Positions 35,522 to 45,359 are shown, numbered from the stretch's first letter. The stretch is DNA of 64,000 nucleotides from Mucilaginibacter defluvii (GCF_039543225.1 NZ_BAABJI010000002.1:1612001-1676000); one strand, 5' to 3'. The notes: a model not told the origin generated them from the letters alone. Made by a program: numbers and translations.

Positions 35522-36331
35522 TTATTTCTTGTAATACTTCATCGCTTCGGGTATGCGGTTCTGTATGTTGCGTATACGGGTAGCGTCAGACGGGTGCGTG
35601 CTTAAAAACTCCGGTGGCGCTCCGCCAGCTTGCTTTGACGCCGCCATACGTTGCCAAAAAGCTACTGCCTCGTTAGGATCATAACCAGCCATCGACATAA
35701 AGATCAACCCGAGCCTGTCGGCTTCTGATTCGTTATCACGCGAATATTTCAGCATGGCTAATTGCCCGCCTACGCCATACAATTGCCCAACTATAGCCTG
35801 GGTGGCCTGCGATTGGCCACCGGTTGCTGCGCCTACTACGGCACCGCCGGCTTGTGCCGCCATTTGTTTTGACATTTGCTCGGCAGAGTGACGGGCTATA
35901 GCGTGCGCTATCTCATGGCCCATTACTACGGCTAAACCGGCATCGGTTTTTGTAACCGGCAGTATGCCACTGTACACGGCCACTTTACCACCCGGCATAC
36001 ACCAGGCGTTTATCTCCGGGCTCTGTATCAGGTTAAATTCCCATTTAAAATTATACTGATCGGCGTAACCATTATCTTTCAGATATTTCTCAATTGCTAC
36101 GGCAAGCCTGCTACCAATTGTTTTAATGCGCTGCGCATCACTTGTACCGCTAATCACTTTTGTTTTCGGATCGGAAAGTAGTTGCTGGTAGCTTTGCGCC
36201 GCCGCCTGGTTGATCTGGTCGTCGCTAACTAAGCTAAGTTGTTTACGGCCGGTAAGCGGCACAGTGGAGCATGAATAAATAACAACACTCGCTACAAAGG
36301 CCAGCATTGCAAATGGTTTAAATGATTTCAT
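35522..36331 (-). CDS. M48-family metallopeptidase lipoprotein
   Basis: 269 residues. A signal peptide with lipobox VIYSC (Cys21) is followed by the conserved STVPLTGRKQLSLVSDDQ. The zinc motif is HEIAHAIARH, with the third ligand Glu in NESEADRLG; a conserved STHPSDATRI ends the domain. It resembles LoiP/BepA-like proteases that police outer-membrane proteins in the periplasm. It starts 5 nt after the plsY stop, so the two are co-transcribed. Confidence 0.92.
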   Translation of the reverse strand: MKSFKPFAMLAFVASVVIYSCSTVPLTGRKQLSLVSDDQINQAAAQSYQQLLSDPKTKVISGTSDAQRIKTIGSRLAVAIEKYLKDNGYADQYNFKWEFNLIQSPEINAWCMPGGKVAVYSGILPVTKTDAGLAVVMGHEIAHAIARHSAEQMSKQMAAQAGGAVVGAATGGQSQATQAIVGQLYGVGGQLAMLKYSRDNESEADRLGLIFMSMAGYDPNEAVAFWQRMAASKQAGGAPPEFLSTHPSDATRIRNIQNRIPEAMKYYKK

Positions 36332-36336
36332 AGAGT

Positions 36337-36984
36337 TTAAGTGACTTTTTTTTTAAATAAATTAACCTTCGACTCCTTGCCTTTCAATAAACGCTCGATA
36401 TTTTTTTGATGAGTTACCAATACCAGCAGGCATATGCACATACCGTAAATAATGACCGATTTTATATACACCGGAAATATAAATGCTACACCGATGGGAT
36501 ATGTAAAGCCGGCTACTATTGAGCTTAATGACACATAACGCGTTATTAGCAAAACAACAATAAACACCACTACGCAAAGCAGGGCCGCATGCAGATTAAT
36601 AGCTAATATCATTCCAAACAGGGTAGCAACGCCCTTGCCGCCTCTAAAGCCGGCAAAAATTGGGAACAAATGGCCCATAACCGCGGCTATGCCTAATGCC
36701 AGCGCGTAATTAGTAAAAGCAACTGAATTGTGTGGACCAGTGGTTGATACACCTATGATGTAGGCGAGGTTGGTGGCTGTCCATCCTTTAAGTATATCAA
36801 TAAGCATTACGGGTATACCTGCCTGCTTACCTAATACCCTGAATGTATTGGTGGCGCCGGCATTGCCGCTGCCATATTCACGCACATCAATGCCGTAAAA
36901 CGACAAACCTATCCAAACAGCCGTTGGTATAGACCCGCAAAGGTAAGCCAGTATAAGTGCTGTAATTGAATAAATGGATATCAT
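36337..36984 (-). CDS. plsY: Acyl-phosphate:glycerol-3-phosphate acyltransferase
   Basis: 215 residues, five or more membrane segments. The family motifs are in order: CGSIPTAVWIG, YGSGNAGATNTFRVLGKQAG and FRGGKGVATLFG. It makes lysophosphatidic acid from acyl-phosphate, the first step of phospholipid synthesis. The gene follows nadC by 43 bp and precedes the M48 gene by 5 bp on the minus strand. Confidence 0.95.
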   Translation of the reverse strand: MISIYSITALILAYLCGSIPTAVWIGLSFYGIDVREYGSGNAGATNTFRVLGKQAGIPVMLIDILKGWTATNLAYIIGVSTTGPHNSVAFTNYALALGIAAVMGHLFPIFAGFRGGKGVATLFGMILAINLHAALLCVVVFIVVLLITRYVSLSSIVAGFTYPIGVAFIFPVYIKSVIIYGMCICLLVLVTHQKNIERLLKGKESKVNLFKKKVT

Positions 36985-37027
36985 ATACCCGCTTTATATT
37001 TTAGGTTGTGAAGCGTAAAGTTCAATA

Positions 37028-37873
37028 TCATTTACTAATAGCTTTTAAGCTCAGATCAAGGCTTTTTACCGAATGCGTTAAGGCGCCCATTGATATGTAA
37101 TCAACCCCGCAAGCGGCGTAATCGCGTACGTTATTAATGGTAATACCGCCAGATGCCTCGGTAATATAACGGCTGTTAATAATAGCCACAGCCTGCCTTA
37201 AATCATCAAATTTAAAATTATCGAGCAATATACGGTCAACGCCGCCGGTTTGCAAAACCTGCTCAAGTTCATCAAGGTTGCGCACCTCAATCTCGATAGC
37301 CAGCTTTTTATGTGTAGCCGTGTATTGCAAAGCATTCTCAATAGCCTGCCTTACGCCGCCCGAGTAATCAACATGGTTATCCTTGATCAATATCATGTCA
37401 TACAAACCAAAGCGGTGATTAACACCGCCGCCAATCCGCACGGCCCATTTTTCAAGGTAACGCAGGCCCGGCGTAGTTTTACGGGTATCAAGCACTTTAG
37501 TGTTGGTTCCGGCCAGCATATCAACTATCTGCCGGGTAACGGTAGCAATACCGCTCATGCGCTGCATACAGTTTAATACCAGGCGTTCGGCTATCAGTAT
37601 GCTGTGTACGCTGCCTTCAACAACCAACACAACATCTTTTAGCTTTACGGCGTCGCCATCCTTTAAATAAGTGGTTACCTTAAGCTCGGGGTCAACGGTA
37701 TTAAATATTTCGAGCGCCAGTTCAACACCGGCTAAAATACCTTCGTCTTTTACCAGGAGATGCGCCTTACCGGTAGTTCCGGCCGGAATGGTGGCTAAAG
37801 AAGTATGGTCGCCATCGCCCACATCCTCCTGTAATGAATTGATTATAAAGTTTTTGATCAGTTGTTTGTCCAA
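37028..37873 (-). CDS. nadC: Quinolinate phosphoribosyltransferase (nicotinate-nucleotide pyrophosphorylase)
   Basis: 281 residues from TTG 37873 (LDKQLIKNFIINSLQEDVGDG), the usual NadC length. The frame is open to 37915, but the perfect box TATTTTTG lies in between. Motifs: EDVGDGDHTS, AERLVLNCMQRMSGIAT, DTRKTTPGLRYLEKWAVRIGG-type loop, and GVDYISMGALTHS. It makes nicotinate mononucleotide from quinolinate for NAD. DUF4783 is directly upstream, a common arrangement in the phylum. Confidence 0.93.
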   Translation of the reverse strand: MDKQLIKNFIINSLQEDVGDGDHTSLATIPAGTTGKAHLLVKDEGILAGVELALEIFNTVDPELKVTTYLKDGDAVKLKDVVLVVEGSVHSILIAERLVLNCMQRMSGIATVTRQIVDMLAGTNTKVLDTRKTTPGLRYLEKWAVRIGGGVNHRFGLYDMILIKDNHVDYSGGVRQAIENALQYTATHKKLAIEIEVRNLDELEQVLQTGGVDRILLDNFKFDDLRQAVAIINSRYITEASGGITINNVRDYAACGVDYISMGALTHSVKSLDLSLKAISK

Positions 37874-37893
37874 AATTGCGTGTTTAGTGCCCT

Positions 37894-37901
37894 CAAAAAT
37901 A
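37894..37901 (-). promoter_or_regulatory. -7 box of nadC
   Basis: TATTTTTG on the minus strand, perfect TAnnTTTG, 20 nt before TTG 37873 and just downstream of the DUF4783 stop codon. Confidence 0.55.
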
Positions 37902-37918
37902 AGAACAATTGACAATTA

Positions 37919-38314
37919 TTAAGCTTTTTCAGCTTCAATACGCAAATCTATGATCTGTAAAACACCCTTTGTTCCGTTAAGAGTGAACGATACACGGAAA
38001 GCGCCTTTATCGGTAGTCAGCAATAATACACCCAACCGGTACGCATTGCTTGTGTTAACCCGATGTAGCACTTTAACACTTTTGGGTTTATTTTGTGTGA
38101 AGAATTTACCTAATATGATACCAGCTTGTGTATTTGAGTAAGTTTCTTCCTTTCTAAGTAACGATACATCAAGCGTGGATGCCATTTGTTTGGTGAGTTC
38201 GGCGGAGTTACCCTGCTTAAAAAGCTCGGCAATACTGTCTATCGGGTCAACCGTGGTTGCCGACTGTAAAACAAAAAACATCACCAATAACGGTAAAAAT
38301 TGGAGCTTTCTCAT
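37919..38314 (-). CDS. DUF4783 secreted protein
   Basis: 131 residues from ATG 38314. A signal peptide (MRKLQFLPLLVMFFVLQSA) is followed by a small NTF2-like domain: DSIAELFKQGNSAELTKQM, a conserved YSNTQAGIILGKFF and KVLHRVNTSNAYRLG, matching DUF4783. Function unknown, probably periplasmic. GAGG eight bases before the ATG is one of the few Shine-Dalgarno-like sequences here. It leads into nadC. Confidence 0.82.
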   Translation of the reverse strand: MRKLQFLPLLVMFFVLQSATTVDPIDSIAELFKQGNSAELTKQMASTLDVSLLRKEETYSNTQAGIILGKFFTQNKPKSVKVLHRVNTSNAYRLGVLLLTTDKGAFRVSFTLNGTKGVLQIIDLRIEAEKA

Positions 38315-38400
38315 AATCCTCGATAGCAAGTTACAACAAATTATTACAATAAAACAAGCATATTAATACGCATAAAGTGTTAAAGTTTACACGAGGCCTT

Positions 38401-38408
38401 TATATTTG
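38401..38408 (+). promoter_or_regulatory. -7 box of gpmI
   Basis: TATATTTG, perfect TAnnTTTG, 4 nt before GTG 38413. Confidence 0.6.
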
Positions 38409-38412
38409 CGAT

Positions 38413-39936
38413 GTGGAAACTAACAAAAAACTTGTACTGATGATACTTGACGGCTGGGGATATGGCCGCCAGGATCAGTCGAACGCTATATATACAGCCA
38501 ATACGCCATTTTTTGATTCGCTGTTACAACGATATCCAAATTCTAAACTCGAAGCATCGGGTACCGCTGTAGGTTTGCCTGCCGGGCAAATGGGTAACTC
38601 CGAAGTTGGCCATATGAACCTTGGCGCGGGCCGAGTGGTCTACCAGGAACTGGGCCGCATTAACAAGGCGGTTGACGAGAAAGAACTTGCCGGAAACCCG
38701 GTTATTAAAGAAGCGTTTGACTACGCCAAACAAAACGGGAAAGACGTACACTTTATCGGCCTCGTGTCCGACGGGGGCGTGCACTCCCATATTTACCACC
38801 TGAAAGGTTTGGTAGATGTAACCCGTGAGTATGGCCTTGATAACGTTTACATCCATGCTTTTTTAGATGGCCGCGATACCGACCCGCAATCGGGTTTAGG
38901 CTTTATTACTGAGCTTGAAGAATACATTGCGCCTACATCGGCTAAACTTGCATCCGCTATTGGCCGCTACTACGCAATGGACCGCGATAATCGCTGGGAG
39001 CGCGTAAAGCAAGCCTATGATTTGCTGGTAAACGGTACCGGAAAACCGGTACAAAGCATTACCGAAGCTATCAAGGAATCATATGCACAAGATGTGACCG
39101 ACGAGTTTGTTTTGCCTTTGGTAAAAACTGATGCCAACGGCGCGCCTGTTGCTGTTATAAAAGAAGGCGATGTGGTAATTTGTTTCAACTTCCGTACTGA
39201 CCGTGGCCGTGAGATCAGCCTGGCGCTTACCCAAAAACCTTTCCCGGAATATAACCTGCACCCGCTGAAGATTAAATACGTCACCATGACATCATATGAC
39301 GACACGTTTAAGGATGTTGAGGTGATTTTTCGTAAAGATGACCTGACCAAAACCATTGGTGAGGTGTTACAGGATGCCGATAAAACGCAGATACGTATTG
39401 CCGAAACTGAAAAATATCCGCACGTTACTTTCTTCTTTTCAGGCGGACGTGAAAAAGAGTTTGAAGGTGAAAAACGCCTGTTGATCCCGTCACCAAAAGT
39501 GGCTACTTATGACTTGCAGCCCGAAATGAGCGCCCAAGGTATACGTGACGCCATTATTCCGGAACTTGAAAACAGGTGGCCCGACTTTGTATGCCTAAAC
39601 TTTGCCAACACCGATATGGTTGGCCATACCGGCGTTTTCGAAGCTGTTGTAAAAGCAGCCGAAACGGTTGATGCCTGTACACAAGCGGTGGTTGAAACCG
39701 GTTTAAAAAACGGCTACTCGTTCATCGTCATCGCCGATCACGGAAATGCTGATTACATGATTAATGACGATGGATCGCCGAACACCGCACATACTACCAA
39801 CCTGGTGCCTTGTATTATAATTGACAGCGACGTAAAAACTGTGAATGATGGCAAGCTTGGTGATATTGCGCCAACTGTATTAAAATTACTGGGCGTAAAC
39901 ATCCCGGCTGAAATGACGGGCAATGTACTGGTATAA
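38413..39936 (+). CDS. gpmI: 2,3-bisphosphoglycerate-independent phosphoglycerate mutase
   Basis: 507 residues from GTG 38413 (VETNKKLVLMILDGWGYG). A GTG at 38377 adds 12 atypical residues and lies upstream of the promoter box. Alkaline-phosphatase-superfamily metal sites and the phosphoserine in GQMGNSEVGHMNLGAG are present, as are HAFLDGRDTDP and the C-terminal FANTDMVGHTG and ADHGNADYM. It interconverts 3- and 2-phosphoglycerate in glycolysis using manganese. Its 3' end overlaps the next gene by 14 bp. Confidence 0.95.
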   Translation: METNKKLVLMILDGWGYGRQDQSNAIYTANTPFFDSLLQRYPNSKLEASGTAVGLPAGQMGNSEVGHMNLGAGRVVYQELGRINKAVDEKELAGNPVIKEAFDYAKQNGKDVHFIGLVSDGGVHSHIYHLKGLVDVTREYGLDNVYIHAFLDGRDTDPQSGLGFITELEEYIAPTSAKLASAIGRYYAMDRDNRWERVKQAYDLLVNGTGKPVQSITEAIKESYAQDVTDEFVLPLVKTDANGAPVAVIKEGDVVICFNFRTDRGREISLALTQKPFPEYNLHPLKIKYVTMTSYDDTFKDVEVIFRKDDLTKTIGEVLQDADKTQIRIAETEKYPHVTFFFSGGREKEFEGEKRLLIPSPKVATYDLQPEMSAQGIRDAIIPELENRWPDFVCLNFANTDMVGHTGVFEAVVKAAETVDACTQAVVETGLKNGYSFIVIADHGNADYMINDDGSPNTAHTTNLVPCIIIDSDVKTVNDGKLGDIAPTVLKLLGVNIPAEMTGNVLV

Positions 39937-40459
39937 ACACATTAAAATATTCATACTATCAGCATCCATTACATCCGGGCTTGCCTCTTGCAAACCGGAT
40001 GTGGTGGCTGGCGATAACCGCTATTTTGATATTAAAGGTTACTTTAGTAAAGAAGCCGAACGGCTCACGCAACTGCATCCGCATGTTGAAAAAACGGTGA
40101 AGCACAATAAGCAAAGCGAAAGCCGTGACCTGGGTATATCCAGTTGGAACGATGAGTTAGGCTTGTTCAGCGGATCAGACATTAACAAACCGGCCTGGCG
40201 CAACAGCTATAAGGTGATTAAACGCGGCAACACAACGGTTTATAAAGCGAAATTGCCCGAGCTGAAAACGCAATCCATCACCATTGTGAACAGTGGCAAC
40301 AAAGTACAATCAATTGATATTGTAAACCATACATCCAACCTGCTTTATACCAGCACCGAAAAATTGAGCTATTACCCCGACTCAGCTTATCACATCAGCA
40401 AAATGCAGCATGTTCGCCTGCTTGGCGTAAACAGTTATGATATTGATAGTCGTTTTTAA
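39923..40459 (+). CDS. Unknown lipoprotein overlapping gpmI
   Basis: 178 residues. The signal peptide has a likely lipobox LASC (Cys23). The mature part begins PDVVAGDNRYFDIKGYFSKE and is beta-rich with many Ser, Asn and Lys. I do not recognise the family with confidence. ATG lies 14 bp inside gpmI in another frame, suggesting translational coupling with the glycolytic gene. It abuts the convergent TPR gene with no intervening base. Confidence 0.7.
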   Translation: MYWYKHIKIFILSASITSGLASCKPDVVAGDNRYFDIKGYFSKEAERLTQLHPHVEKTVKHNKQSESRDLGISSWNDELGLFSGSDINKPAWRNSYKVIKRGNTTVYKAKLPELKTQSITIVNSGNKVQSIDIVNHTSNLLYTSTEKLSYYPDSAYHISKMQHVRLLGVNSYDIDSRF

Positions 40460-41092
40460 TTAGCCACGCTTACCTGTAGCGGTAGCCAGCTTTTCTTTTG
40501 AAAGGTCGATTAGCGTAGAGATATCGCTACGGCCAGGATTGGTATCCATTATCTTCTGCAGATCATTTATTGATGCCCGCAATGAATTTATACCACGGTT
40601 GCGATCGGCGTTGTTAGCGGCGTGTTCTAATTTGAATAAGCCGTATTCACGATAGGCGATACCTCGGTTTTGATAAAGCTTCATATCGTTCGGATCGGCA
40701 CTTACCGCGATAGCTTTGGTTAAATCCTGTATCGCCCCTAAAAGATGCTTTTCCTTTTCTTGCGCAGACAGGGATGCATCGCGCCCTAAAAAAGCTTTTG
40801 ACCGCGCACGGTAATAATATGCCGACGCGTCAACCGGTTTTATAGCGATAACTTTTGAATAAGCTACGATAGATTTTTTGTAATTCTCGCTGTGGTAGTA
40901 AGAGTACCCGAGCATCCAGAGGGCATTGGCATTGGTTGAATCAACAAGGCAAGCCTTTTCCAATTGCTTTACAGCCGATTTAAAATTACCATCTAACAAG
41001 GCCTGCTCGCCAAGTTTTACGTAAGCGCTTTGAGCCAGGGATGTCTCGATGGTTGAAAAGAGTAATAATGATATTATAGCCGATAATCTCAT
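40460..41092 (-). CDS. Secreted TPR-repeat protein
   Basis: 210 residues from ATG 41092. A signal peptide (LSAIISLLLFSTIETSLA) precedes four or five tetratricopeptide repeats (GEQALLDGNFKSAVKQLEKA, LGYSYYHSENYKKSIVAYSK, YYYRARSKAFLGRD, YQNRGIAYREYGLFKLEHAA). These form a protein-binding superhelix in the periplasm; the partner is unknown. A complete promoter lies upstream. Confidence 0.85.
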   Translation of the reverse strand: MRLSAIISLLLFSTIETSLAQSAYVKLGEQALLDGNFKSAVKQLEKACLVDSTNANALWMLGYSYYHSENYKKSIVAYSKVIAIKPVDASAYYYRARSKAFLGRDASLSAQEKEKHLLGAIQDLTKAIAVSADPNDMKLYQNRGIAYREYGLFKLEHAANNADRNRGINSLRASINDLQKIMDTNPGRSDISTLIDLSKEKLATATGKRG

Positions 41093-41111
41093 CAATGGCC
41101 CAATGGGTGAA

Positions 41112-41143
41112 CAAAATTAGTATAACATTAACTAACTTTGCAA
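41112..41143 (-). promoter_or_regulatory. Promoter of the TPR gene
   Basis: On the minus strand: TTG (41143-41141), 21-nt spacer, perfect -7 box TAATTTTG (41119-41112), 19 nt before ATG 41092. A second perfect box TAACTTTG on the plus strand (41133-41140) overlaps it and could serve lon with a ~285-nt leader. Confidence 0.75.
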
Positions 41144-41173
41144 CAAAATATTATACCGAAGTGCACTAATTGA

Positions 41174-41198
41174 GTTATTTATACCGGGTATAAATAAC
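41174..41198. promoter_or_regulatory. 25-bp palindrome in the lon upstream region, operator-like
   Basis: Arms GTTATTTATACC / GGTATAAATAAC separated by one G, a perfect 12-bp inverted repeat, in the ~340-bp gap between the TPR gene and lon. It lacks a U-tract, so a protein-binding site is more likely than a terminator. The rest of the gap (41093-41430) is A/T-rich with no gene. Confidence 0.6.
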
Positions 41199-41430
41199 AA
41201 AGCGGATGACTTTTTTTCAGTCACGCTAAAACGGTGTTGCTTCATGCCCAAAAAGCTGCCTTAACACTGTTGACTAATTTACAGATGGTTAAGCACTGAA
41301 TGATGAATTAGCTAACAAATTGTAATTATTGGCACAGCAGTTGAAACATATATAATAACTGTTTAATAACGCGTTAAATATCCGTACTGATATAATCAGG
41401 CTGACAATATGGCGTTAAAATTTTATTTTG

Positions 41431-43905
41431 ATGAGTTACGACCCGTTTGACTTTAAAAATACTTTACCTATTATAAATGAGGAATCAGAGTTCTTTCCGC
41501 TAATGTCATCAGAAGACGAAGCGGAGATGAACAATGAGGAATTGCCTCAATCATTACCTATACTTCCGCTGCGTAATACCGTGCTTTTTCCGGGTGTGGT
41601 GATACCTATCACGGTTGGCCGTGACAAATCCATTAAACTGATACGCGACGCTAATAAAGGCGACCGTATGATTGGCGTAGTGGCCCAGCAGGATGTATCT
41701 ATTGAAGATCCGGATTTTACCCAGCTTTGCCACGTAGGTACTTTAGCCGTTATTATAAAGGTGCTGCAAATGCCGGATGGTAACACGACAGTTATCATCC
41801 AGGGTAAAAAACGTTTTTTACTGAAAGAAGAGCTGCAAAGCGAACCTTACATAAAAGCTACTATAGAGCCTTACCGGGATACACCGCTTAAAGAGGATAA
41901 GGAATTCAAGGCCATGATATCGTCTATCAAGGACATGGCCATGAGCATTATCCAGCTTTCGCCTAACATTCCGAGCGAGGCGGGTATCGCCATAAAAAAT
42001 ATTGAGAGCACTGCTTTCCTTATCAATTTTATAGCCTCTAACATGAACGCCGAAATGGCGGCAAAACAGCGTTTGCTTGAAGTATCGAGCCTGCGCGAAA
42101 GGGCTAATATGGTGCTTGAGCATTTAACGCTCGACCTGCAGATGCTGGAACTAAAAAATCAGATACAAACAAAAGTACGCGTTGACCTTGACAAGCAGCA
42201 GCGTGATTACTTTTTAAACCAGCAGCTTAAAACCATACAGGAAGAATTAGGCGGCAGCAGCCCTGACCTTGAGATAGAAAATCTGCGCCAGCGTGCTATT
42301 AAGAAAAAATGGGCCAAAGAAGTAAGCGACCACTTTAGCAAAGAGCTGGAGAAACTGGCACGCACTAACCCTGCCGCTGCCGATTACTCCGTGCAGATGA
42401 ACTATCTGGAACTTTTGCTTGATTTGCCCTGGAACGATTTTACCAAAGATAACTTTGACCTGAAACGCGCTCAAAAGGTATTGGACAAAGATCACTTTGG
42501 TTTAGACAAGGTAAAACGCCGCATAATTGAATACCTGGCCGTGCTGAAATTAAAGCACGATATGAAAGCGCCTATACTATGCCTTGTTGGGCCGCCAGGA
42601 GTTGGTAAAACCAGCCTGGGCAAATCAATTGCTAAAGCGCTTGGCCGTAAATACGTACGCATGGCCCTTGGTGGCGTGCGTGATGAGGCAGAGATACGCG
42701 GTCACCGTAAAACTTACATCGGTGCTATGCCCGGTCGCATCATACAATCCATCAAAAAAGCCGGCGCCGCTAACCCGGTGTTTATTCTGGATGAGATTGA
42801 TAAGGTTGGTAACGATTTCCGCGGCGATCCGTCATCAGCTTTGCTCGAGGTGCTTGACCCGGAACAGAACAGCACATTTTATGATCATTATGTTGAGCTT
42901 GATTTCGACCTGTCAAACGTAATGTTCATCGCGACAGCAAACTCCCTGAGTACTATACAGCCGGCCTTGCTCGACCGTATGGAGATCATCGAGGTAAACG
43001 GTTATACTATTGAGGAAAAGGTTGAGATTGCCAAACAGCACCTGCTGCCAAAACAGCGTGAAGCGCACGGCCTAAAAACCAAAGACATTACGCTGAAACC
43101 TGACGTTCTGGAAAAAGTGATCGAAGATTATACCCGCGAATCAGGCGTGCGGTCTTTAGAAAAAAAGATAGGTTCGGTTGTGCGCGGCATTGCCAAAAGC
43201 ATCGCGCTTGAGGAGCCTTATAATGCCAACGTTAACAAAAAGGATATTGAAACCATACTGGGTGCCCCTATTTTTGATAAGGACCTGTATGAAGGCAACG
43301 ATGTTGCCGGTGTAGTAACCGGTTTGGCCTGGACTTCAGTAGGTGGTGACATCCTGTTTATCGAGGCGAGCCTTAGCCCCGGTAAAGGCAAGCTAACCTT
43401 AACTGGTAGCCTTGGAGATGTAATGAAGGAATCGGCCGTTATAGCTTTAGCTTACCTGCGCGCACACGCATCCTATTTTAATATTGATGGCCGCTTGTTT
43501 GATCAATGGGACGTACATGTTCACGTACCCGCGGGGGCCACTCCTAAGGACGGCCCTTCGGCAGGTATCACTATGCTAACCGCGCTAACCTCTGCTTTTA
43601 CGCAACGCAAGGTTAAGCAAAACCTGGCCATGACCGGTGAGATAACCCTTCGCGGACGTGTGTTGCCGGTAGGTGGTATAAAAGAGAAGATACTGGCTGC
43701 CAAGCGCGCCAATATTAAAGAGATCATTCTGTGTAAGTCAAACCAGAAGGATATATTGGAGATCAAGGAAAATTACATTAAAGACCTGAATTTCCATTAC
43801 GTTACAGATATGCGCGAGGTAATAAATCTGGCACTACTTAACGAGAAAGTAAAAGAGCCGCTTGACCTCACCATAAAAGAGGACATCAAACCTGTATTAA
43901 ATTAA
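41431..43905 (+). CDS. lon: ATP-dependent Lon protease
   Basis: 824 residues from ATG 41431; a TTG immediately before is in frame. N-terminal substrate domain (~40-240, [20 protein letters not shown]), coiled coil, AAA+ module with Walker [10 protein letters not shown] starting at Gly387, and protease domain with Ser710 in PKDGPSAG and Lys753 in GGIKEK, the standard 43-residue spacing of the dyad. It degrades damaged and regulatory proteins in the cytoplasm. An acidic ~35-residue N-terminal extension precedes the domain. The upstream palindrome may mediate its control. Confidence 0.97.
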   Translation: MSYDPFDFKNTLPIINEESEFFPLMSSEDEAEMNNEELPQSLPILPLRNTVLFPGVVIPITVGRDKSIKLIRDANKGDRMIGVVAQQDVSIEDPDFTQLCHVGTLAVIIKVLQMPDGNTTVIIQGKKRFLLKEELQSEPYIKATIEPYRDTPLKEDKEFKAMISSIKDMAMSIIQLSPNIPSEAGIAIKNIESTAFLINFIASNMNAEMAAKQRLLEVSSLRERANMVLEHLTLDLQMLELKNQIQTKVRVDLDKQQRDYFLNQQLKTIQEELGGSSPDLEIENLRQRAIKKKWAKEVSDHFSKELEKLARTNPAAADYSVQMNYLELLLDLPWNDFTKDNFDLKRAQKVLDKDHFGLDKVKRRIIEYLAVLKLKHDMKAPILCLVGPPGVGKTSLGKSIAKALGRKYVRMALGGVRDEAEIRGHRKTYIGAMPGRIIQSIKKAGAANPVFILDEIDKVGNDFRGDPSSALLEVLDPEQNSTFYDHYVELDFDLSNVMFIATANSLSTIQPALLDRMEIIEVNGYTIEEKVEIAKQHLLPKQREAHGLKTKDITLKPDVLEKVIEDYTRESGVRSLEKKIGSVVRGIAKSIALEEPYNANVNKKDIETILGAPIFDKDLYEGNDVAGVVTGLAWTSVGGDILFIEASLSPGKGKLTLTGSLGDVMKESAVIALAYLRAHASYFNIDGRLFDQWDVHVHVPAGATPKDGPSAGITMLTALTSAFTQRKVKQNLAMTGEITLRGRVLPVGGIKEKILAAKRANIKEIILCKSNQKDILEIKENYIKDLNFHYVTDMREVINLALLNEKVKEPLDLTIKEDIKPVLN

Positions 43906-43932
43906 ATTTTAAGCAAAATATAGATTACCTTT

Positions 43933-43964
43933 AAAGCCGGATAAAACATATCCGGCTTTTTTAT
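43933..43964 (+). terminator. Terminator of lon
   Basis: Stem AAAGCCGGATA / TATCCGGCTTT with an AAACA loop and a TTTTTTATT tail. Confidence 0.9.
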
Positions 43965-43986
43965 TGACATTCCCCCTGTTGATTTA

Positions 43987-44940
43987 ATGAACCTCAAACA
44001 TACCTTGCTCCTGCTTTGCCTGTTATCGGGCCTGCAAACCATGGCGCAAACTCATCGCAACGAGTTTGGCTTTCAAAGCGATAACGATTCTTTTCTGGCC
44101 CAGGGGTCTGACCGTTATTATACCAACGGCTTATTCGTATTCTTTAGGCGGGGATTAAATGTTAACGATACCACACGTTTTAAAAACAAAGTGTTAGGCA
44201 TCGAACTGGGTCAAAAAATCTTCAACCCGGCAAGCGGCCAAACGCCTGACCGGGATATGGTTGACAGGCCTTTTGCCGGTTATTTATATGCCGGAGTTAA
44301 CCTTAACTACTTATACAGTAACGAGAGCAACCTTAAACTGGGTGCGCAAATAGGTATGGTAGGCCCTGCCGCGCTCGGCCGCCAGGCGCAGGAAGTGATA
44401 CATAATACCTTCGGCTTTTATGAACTGCAAGGTTGGGAATACCAAATACGTAACAACTTTCAATTCAATTTATCGGGCGAATATAATCGGTTGCTTGGTC
44501 GAGCGGGTAAGGATGCCGATATATCGTTAAACACTTACGCTAATCTGGGTACAGGCTTTACAGGCGCGGGCGCGGGCTTTTTGGTAAGGCTGGGTAAGTT
44601 TAACCAGTTATTTAATTCGGTTAGTATGCAAAGTACCGCCATTAAGCAACGTGGTTTTGAACCGCTAAATAAGCATGAATTCTTCTTTTATCTGCGCCCT
44701 ACCCTACGTTACGTGGCTTACGATGCTACGATTGAAGGCAGCCTGTTTACAAAATCTGATAATAGTGTTGAGGTAAGGCTTACACGTAAACCCGTAGTAT
44801 TTAGCCAGCAATTTGGCGTTACCTATGGCGGCGAGCGCTGGATATTTGACTTATCGGCCATCTTCCAGACGAAAGACACCAAGGAGATGCTCAAAGCCCA
44901 CCAGTGGGGATCAGCAACTATATTATACCGGTTTAATTAA
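43987..44940 (+). CDS. LpxR-like lipid A deacylase family protein (DUF2219)
   Basis: 317 residues. A signal peptide (LKHTLLLLCLLSGLQTMAQ) precedes an outer-membrane barrel. The hallmark FQSDNDSFLAQGSDRYYTNG near the mature N-terminus is the conserved active-site region of LpxR, the 3'-O-deacylase of lipid A. Catalytic His and Ser residues of LpxR are not confidently matched here, so activity is inferred from family. The stop codon overlaps that of the convergent arfB by 4 bp. Confidence 0.82.
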   Translation: MNLKHTLLLLCLLSGLQTMAQTHRNEFGFQSDNDSFLAQGSDRYYTNGLFVFFRRGLNVNDTTRFKNKVLGIELGQKIFNPASGQTPDRDMVDRPFAGYLYAGVNLNYLYSNESNLKLGAQIGMVGPAALGRQAQEVIHNTFGFYELQGWEYQIRNNFQFNLSGEYNRLLGRAGKDADISLNTYANLGTGFTGAGAGFLVRLGKFNQLFNSVSMQSTAIKQRGFEPLNKHEFFFYLRPTLRYVAYDATIEGSLFTKSDNSVEVRLTRKPVVFSQQFGVTYGGERWIFDLSAIFQTKDTKEMLKAHQWGSATILYRFN

Positions 44941-45347
44941 TAATCAAAGTTTCGTTTACGGGTCTCTTTTCGGGCTGATTGCCTGCGTTTGTTTTCGGCA
45001 CGTGCGGCTTTAACGGCACGGCTTACCTTTGTTGGCTTACGCGGTTTATCAACCTTTAAAGCCTTACCCAGCAGTGCTATCAGTTTTTCGAGCGCTTTCT
45101 CTTTGTTTAAATACTGGCTGCGCTCCTCGTCACACACTACCTGTATCAAGCCATCTTTATTAAAGCGTGATTGAAAACGGCTATTTAGCAACGCTTTTTC
45201 GTCATCGTTAAACAATGATGAGTCCTCTACAGAAAACAGCAGCTCCACTTTGGTTGATACTTTGTTAACGTTTTGCCCGCCTTTGCCACCGCTGCGCGAG
45301 GTTTTGTAGAACACCTCTTTTTGCAGTTCCGCCTTGTTTGCATTCAT
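44937..45347 (-). CDS. arfB: Peptidyl-tRNA hydrolase ArfB (alternative ribosome rescue)
   Basis: 136 residues, the short release-factor-like form. The GGQ motif (residues 23-25) is in SGGKGGQNVNKVST, and a Lys/Arg-rich C-terminal tail (KETRKRNFDY and before) enters the mRNA channel of stalled ribosomes. It hydrolyses peptidyl-tRNA on non-stop ribosomes. A perfect -7 box ends 4 nt before the ATG. Divergent from cmk. Confidence 0.93.
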   Translation of the reverse strand: MNANKAELQKEVFYKTSRSGGKGGQNVNKVSTKVELLFSVEDSSLFNDDEKALLNSRFQSRFNKDGLIQVVCDEERSQYLNKEKALEKLIALLGKALKVDKPRKPTKVSRAVKAARAENKRRQSARKETRKRNFDY

Positions 45348-45351
45348 GCGG

Positions 45352-45359
45352 CAAATATA
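45352..45359 (-). promoter_or_regulatory. -7 box of arfB
   Basis: TATATTTG on the minus strand, perfect TAnnTTTG, 4 nt before the ATG. Confidence 0.6.

Noticed and set aside
41133..41140. TAACTTTG as the main lon promoter
   Set aside because: It is a perfect -7 box but has no TTG at the usual spacing, overlaps the better-supported TPR promoter, and would give an unusually long leader; left as a possibility only.
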